This document shows, piece after piece, positions 6,503 to 8,917 of a DNA stretch of 8,917 nt. The stretch covers positions 861 through 9,777 of the forward strand of contig DEPR01000036.1 in the NCBI GenBank assembly GCA_002358895.1, in the 5' to 3' direction. The translations under genes were made by a program, and so were the position numbers. The stretch is from Ruminococcus sp. UBA3387 (GTDB lineage: Bacteria; Bacillota; Clostridia; Oscillospirales; Ruminococcaceae). Below the pieces are notes generated by a model that worked only from the letters and a program-made list of their open reading frames with translations, searched no databases and was not told the origin of the DNA. The stretch's first letter is position 1; each line of letters begins with the position of its first letter.

Positions 6503-7285
6503 ATGGTTTGTCCTAAGTGTCAGAAAACTGTTGGTGAAAATGACGCTGTATGCAGTAATTGCGGAATTGCACTTAAAGATAAGAAATCAAAATTCAGTAT
6601 AAAAAAATTCATTGAAAACAGAAAAAAGTCTGCAAGCAAAAATCTCAAAACCGTTACCAAAAAGACAAATATGAAAAAAGTAAGAATTGTTATGGCGACA
6701 GTTATTGCGTTGCTTGTTCTGCTTCTCATTATTGTCTTGATTGTAAACGCTGCAGGCAACAAGGGGAACAAGATTGCAGGTGAGTTTTCTGAGTGTATCG
6801 GATATTTGTCTGCTGATGCTGAAAAGGAAACAGGCTATCATCTCAAGAGCAATTCTGCTTTCAGAATTGTAAACAAGGCTGTTGCTTTTGACGGCATTTA
6901 TGAGTCTGAAGACGAAGTGAGAATTGATGATATAAGCTATCCTGAGTGGGCTGTTACCGTTAATCTGAACGAAAGTAAAAAAATTGAAAGCGTTACTTAC
7001 ACGGATTTTGAATCAATCAAAAAGGATTCAAGAGGTAAGGAAAAGGATAAAATTATTAACCTTGAAAAGTTTGACAAGGGTACAAAATACAATACTGTTG
7101 TTGACGAAATAGACCTTGACCCATATAGTATAACCTACAAAGACGAAAATACTACATACGTTTACAAGTATTATTATATGACCGATTATGACGATGCACA
7201 GACGGTTGTGCTTTCTGTAACATTCGATGAGGACAACAAGTTCCTTTATGAATCGGCAGAGTATGTTTATCCACAGAATATGTGA
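6503..7285 (+). CDS. Zinc-ribbon, single-pass membrane protein of unknown function
   Basis: The 260-residue protein starts with a zinc ribbon of four cysteines (C3, C6, C17, C20: CPKC and CSNC). A lysine-rich stretch to about residue 60 precedes one membrane helix at about 61-84, rich in I, L and V. The remaining 175 residues should face the outside, given the very basic segment before the helix. The external part seems to hold two related beta-rich units. The second one, with EKFDKGTKYNTVVDEIDL followed by alternating strands, recalls the short helix-plus-sheet BLIP/SmpA-like fold, but this is a weak impression. The ribosome site GGAGGT (6490-6495) lies seven bases before the ATG. The promoter is exceptionally strong. 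No terminator is visible after the stop codon. The next gene has the same zinc ribbon and single-helix plan, so the two may work together. I cannot assign a biochemical function. Confidence 0.8.
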   Translation: MVCPKCQKTVGENDAVCSNCGIALKDKKSKFSIKKFIENRKKSASKNLKTVTKKTNMKKVRIVMATVIALLVLLLIIVLIVNAAGNKGNKIAGEFSECIGYLSADAEKETGYHLKSNSAFRIVNKAVAFDGIYESEDEVRIDDISYPEWAVTVNLNESKKIESVTYTDFESIKKDSRGKEKDKIINLEKFDKGTKYNTVVDEIDLDPYSITYKDENTTYVYKYYYMTDYDDAQTVVLSVTFDEDNKFLYESAEYVYPQNM

Positions 7286-7286
7286 T

Positions 7287-7328
7287 AATTGTTACGGAAA
7301 TAATACAAATTGTTGCGTAAATGCTACA
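7287..7328 (+). repeat. Two tandem imperfect 21-bp repeats upstream of the pseudokinase promoter
   Basis: Bases 7287-7307 and 7308-7328 agree at 17 of 21 positions; both contain AATTGTT, CG, AAAT and TACA in register. The 21-bp period equals two turns of DNA, so a regulator bound at both copies would face the same side of the helix. The repeats end 15 bases before the -35 box. A role as an activator or repressor site is inferred. Confidence 0.45.
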
Positions 7329-7343
7329 TTTTTTGTCAAATGC

Positions 7344-7372
7344 TTGACTTATGATATTTAAACTGATATTAT
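7344..7372 (+). promoter_or_regulatory. Extended -10 promoter of the PASTA pseudokinase gene
   Basis: TTGACT (7344-7349), a 17-bp spacer and TATTAT (7367-7372) preceded by TGA (TGn extension) form a good vegetative promoter. Transcription should start near 7379, giving a leader of about 25 bases before ATG 7404. This promoter, 59 bases after the previous stop codon, shows that the gene can be transcribed independently. Confidence 0.75.
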
Positions 7373-7403
7373 GAGATGATAAATAAATCAAGGAGGGTTG
7401 AAT

Positions 7404-8917
7404 ATGGATTTCGATAAGAATTTATGTATGGGCTGTATGAACGAGCTTGACATAAACGGCGTCTGTCATTACTGCAGTTATACTTCCGATTCTCCATATC
7501 TTCAATCATATCTGGCTCCTCGTACCGTTTTGCATAACAGGTATATAGTAGGCAAGATTTTGTCCTATAACGGTGAGGGTGCTTCATACATATGCTATGA
7601 TACGATTGCAGACTCCAAGGCTGTAATCCGTGAATATATACCTGACACTCTTTGCGACAGAGAGCGTGGCAGTAATAATATTGTGGTTGATGCAGAATCA
7701 CTTGTAAAGTACAAGACATTTATGTCCGAATTTGTGGATATGCATAAGACACTTTCAAAGATGAGAAATCTTGAGCATATTGTTACTGTTGAGGACATTT
7801 TCTATGAGAACAACACGGCATATGTTGTGTTTGATTATGTTGAAGGAGTTTCTCTTAAAAAATTTCTTCAGTCAAACAAGGGCTTTCTTACCTGGGAACA
7901 GGTGAAAAAGCTGTTTGTTCCTTTGTTCACAACTCTCAGTATAATCCACAATGCGGGTGTTATTCACAGAGGTATTTCACCTGAAAACATTATTGTTACA
8001 ACTGAGGGTGAGCTGAAGCTGACAGGGTTCTCTATCAGCTCTATCAGAACTTCAAATACAGGGCTGTCTACTGAATTTTATTCAGGGTATACAGCTCCTG
8101 AACAGTATTCCTGTCTTGAATGGCAGGGTGCTTGGACTGACGTTTATGCCATTTCTGCTGTTACATACAGAATTCTTACTGGCATAGCACCTCTTGATGC
8201 TCACACAAGAATAAACAATGACACAATGCCTGAGGCTGCTAAGGTTAATCCGAGAGTTCCCGCACACGTTTCAAAGGTTCTGGCAAAGGCTATGCGTGTC
8301 AAGGGAAGTCAGCGTATTCAGTCAATAACAGAGCTTGTTTCTGCTTTGTTTGAGCCACATCACAGAATGGAACATCAGAAAGGTGCAACACAGACTATTC
8401 CTGTAGTCAAGCCTTCTCACGAGCAGAATAACCGTGGACAGAATGACACACAGAACAAGAAAACAAACGCCGGTATAATTGTTGCGGGAGTTATTATTCT
8501 TGCGTTGATTATCGGGCTTGGAACATTTCTTTTGTATCAGATTTTTGCTGGCCCTAACGGTGATGAAAGCTCGCTGGACAGCCTTGTAAGCAGTAGTTCA
8601 ATGGTGGACAGCAGTTCGGAAAGCTCGGAGCTTCAGACAAGTACAACTAAAAAGGAATCGGTTTACGGTTATGGTTCAATTATGCCTGACCTTGTGAATA
8701 TGAGATATGAAACAGCTTTAAGACAGCTGGGTGCGGATTTCAACATCAGACCTGAATATTTCTATTCTGATGAAATTGAAAAGGACATCATCACTGAACA
8801 GAGTATTCCTGTGGGAAGTGATTATGACCCCGCAAAGAAGCACGAGCTGGTGCTTAAAGTAAGCAAGGGTAGTGAACTGGTTGAAGTGCCTTCATATGCA
8901 GGGCTGACTGAAAAAGA
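7404..8917 (+). CDS. PASTA Ser/Thr kinase-like membrane protein, probable pseudokinase (3' end outside window)
   Basis: The frame is open to the window edge, giving 504 codons and no stop. An N-terminal zinc ribbon (C8, C11, C21, C24) precedes a Hanks-type kinase fold at about residues 45-317. A polar linker and one membrane helix (about 357-381) follow, then a Ser/Asp/Glu-rich external stretch, one PASTA domain (about 426-489) and the start of a second at about 491. PASTA domains bind peptidoglycan fragments in PknB/PrkC/StkP kinases. The kinase core is degenerate. The VAIK lysine is Arg76 (AVIREYIP), HRD is HRG with Gly190, and DFG is GFS with Gly208. The glycine loop keeps only its last glycine (Gly59). 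Structural residues remain: Asn195, APE (231-233) and Asp247. A scaffold or ligand-sensing role is therefore more likely than phosphotransfer, though weak activity is not excluded. The ribosome site AGGAGG (7391-7396) lies seven bases from the ATG. The intact frame argues against a decaying pseudogene. Confidence 0.88.
   Translation, partial: MDFDKNLCMGCMNELDINGVCHYCSYTSDSPYLQSYLAPRTVLHNRYIVGKILSYNGEGASYICYDTIADSKAVIREYIPDTLCDRERGSNNIVVDAESLVKYKTFMSEFVDMHKTLSKMRNLEHIVTVEDIFYENNTAYVVFDYVEGVSLKKFLQSNKGFLTWEQVKKLFVPLFTTLSIIHNAGVIHRGISPENIIVTTEGELKLTGFSISSIRTSNTGLSTEFYSGYTAPEQYSCLEWQGAWTDVYAISAVTYRILTGIAPLDAHTRINNDTMPEAAKVNPRVPAHVSKVLAKAMRVKGSQRIQSITELVSALFEPHHRMEHQKGATQTIPVVKPSHEQNNRGQNDTQNKKTNAGIIVAGVIILALIIGLGTFLLYQIFAGPNGDESSLDSLVSSSSMVDSSSESSELQTSTTKKESVYGYGSIMPDLVNMRYETALRQLGADFNIRPEYFYSDEIEKDIITEQSIPVGSDYDPAKKHELVLKVSKGSELVEVPSYAGLTEK

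Noticed and set aside
7286..7343. Terminator after the zinc-ribbon membrane protein gene
   Set aside because: A T run occurs at 7329-7334, but only a three-pair stem can be drawn in front of it, so I do not call a terminator.
7404..8917. Reading the kinase-like gene as a decaying pseudogene
   Set aside because: The frame is uninterrupted for 504 codons, structural kinase motifs, the membrane helix and PASTA repeats are intact, and promoter and ribosome site are strong. Selective loss of catalytic residues fits a pseudokinase better than decay.

Overview
The window looks like a low-to-medium GC chromosomal segment from an anaerobic Firmicute of the class Clostridia, probably Ruminococcaceae/Oscillospiraceae-like. 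This is inferred from strong AGGAG-type ribosome sites, SigA-like promoters, U-tailed hairpin terminators, a divergent type IIA topoisomerase pair, a Gram-positive cardiolipin synthase, and a PASTA kinase-like protein with an N-terminal zinc ribbon. No genus can be fixed from the sequence. There are no RNA genes, insertion sequences, CRISPR arrays or prophage genes.

Layout. (1) Bases 1-303 hold a self-contained unit: a strong promoter, a 62-residue protein of unknown function, and a terminator. (2) Bases 336-5010 hold a three-gene operon: a ParE/GyrB-like ATPase subunit, an 81-residue two-helix membrane protein, and a ParC/GyrA-like cleavage subunit. It has a good promoter with a small hairpin at the predicted mRNA 5' end. 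Its 15-bp terminator hairpin lies inside the 3' end of the convergent gene. (3) Bases 4922-6418, minus strand, encode cardiolipin synthase with both HKD motifs; its stop codon abuts the parC-like stop codon. (4) Bases 6436-7285 hold a perfect-consensus extended -10 promoter and a zinc-ribbon, single-pass membrane protein with an external domain. (5) From 7344 to the right edge, another extended -10 promoter precedes a zinc-ribbon, kinase-fold, transmembrane, PASTA protein that is cut by the window end.

How the genes relate. The two topoisomerase subunits should form one A2B2 enzyme. Their active-site residues are present, but several usually invariant flanking positions have changed, including the two main quinolone-contact positions. 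The last two genes each pair a cytoplasmic zinc ribbon with one membrane helix and an external domain, which suggests envelope sensing. The most notable observation is that the PASTA kinase-like protein has lost the VAIK lysine (Arg), the HRD aspartate (Gly) and the DFG aspartate (Gly). It reads as an intact but catalytically degenerate pseudokinase.
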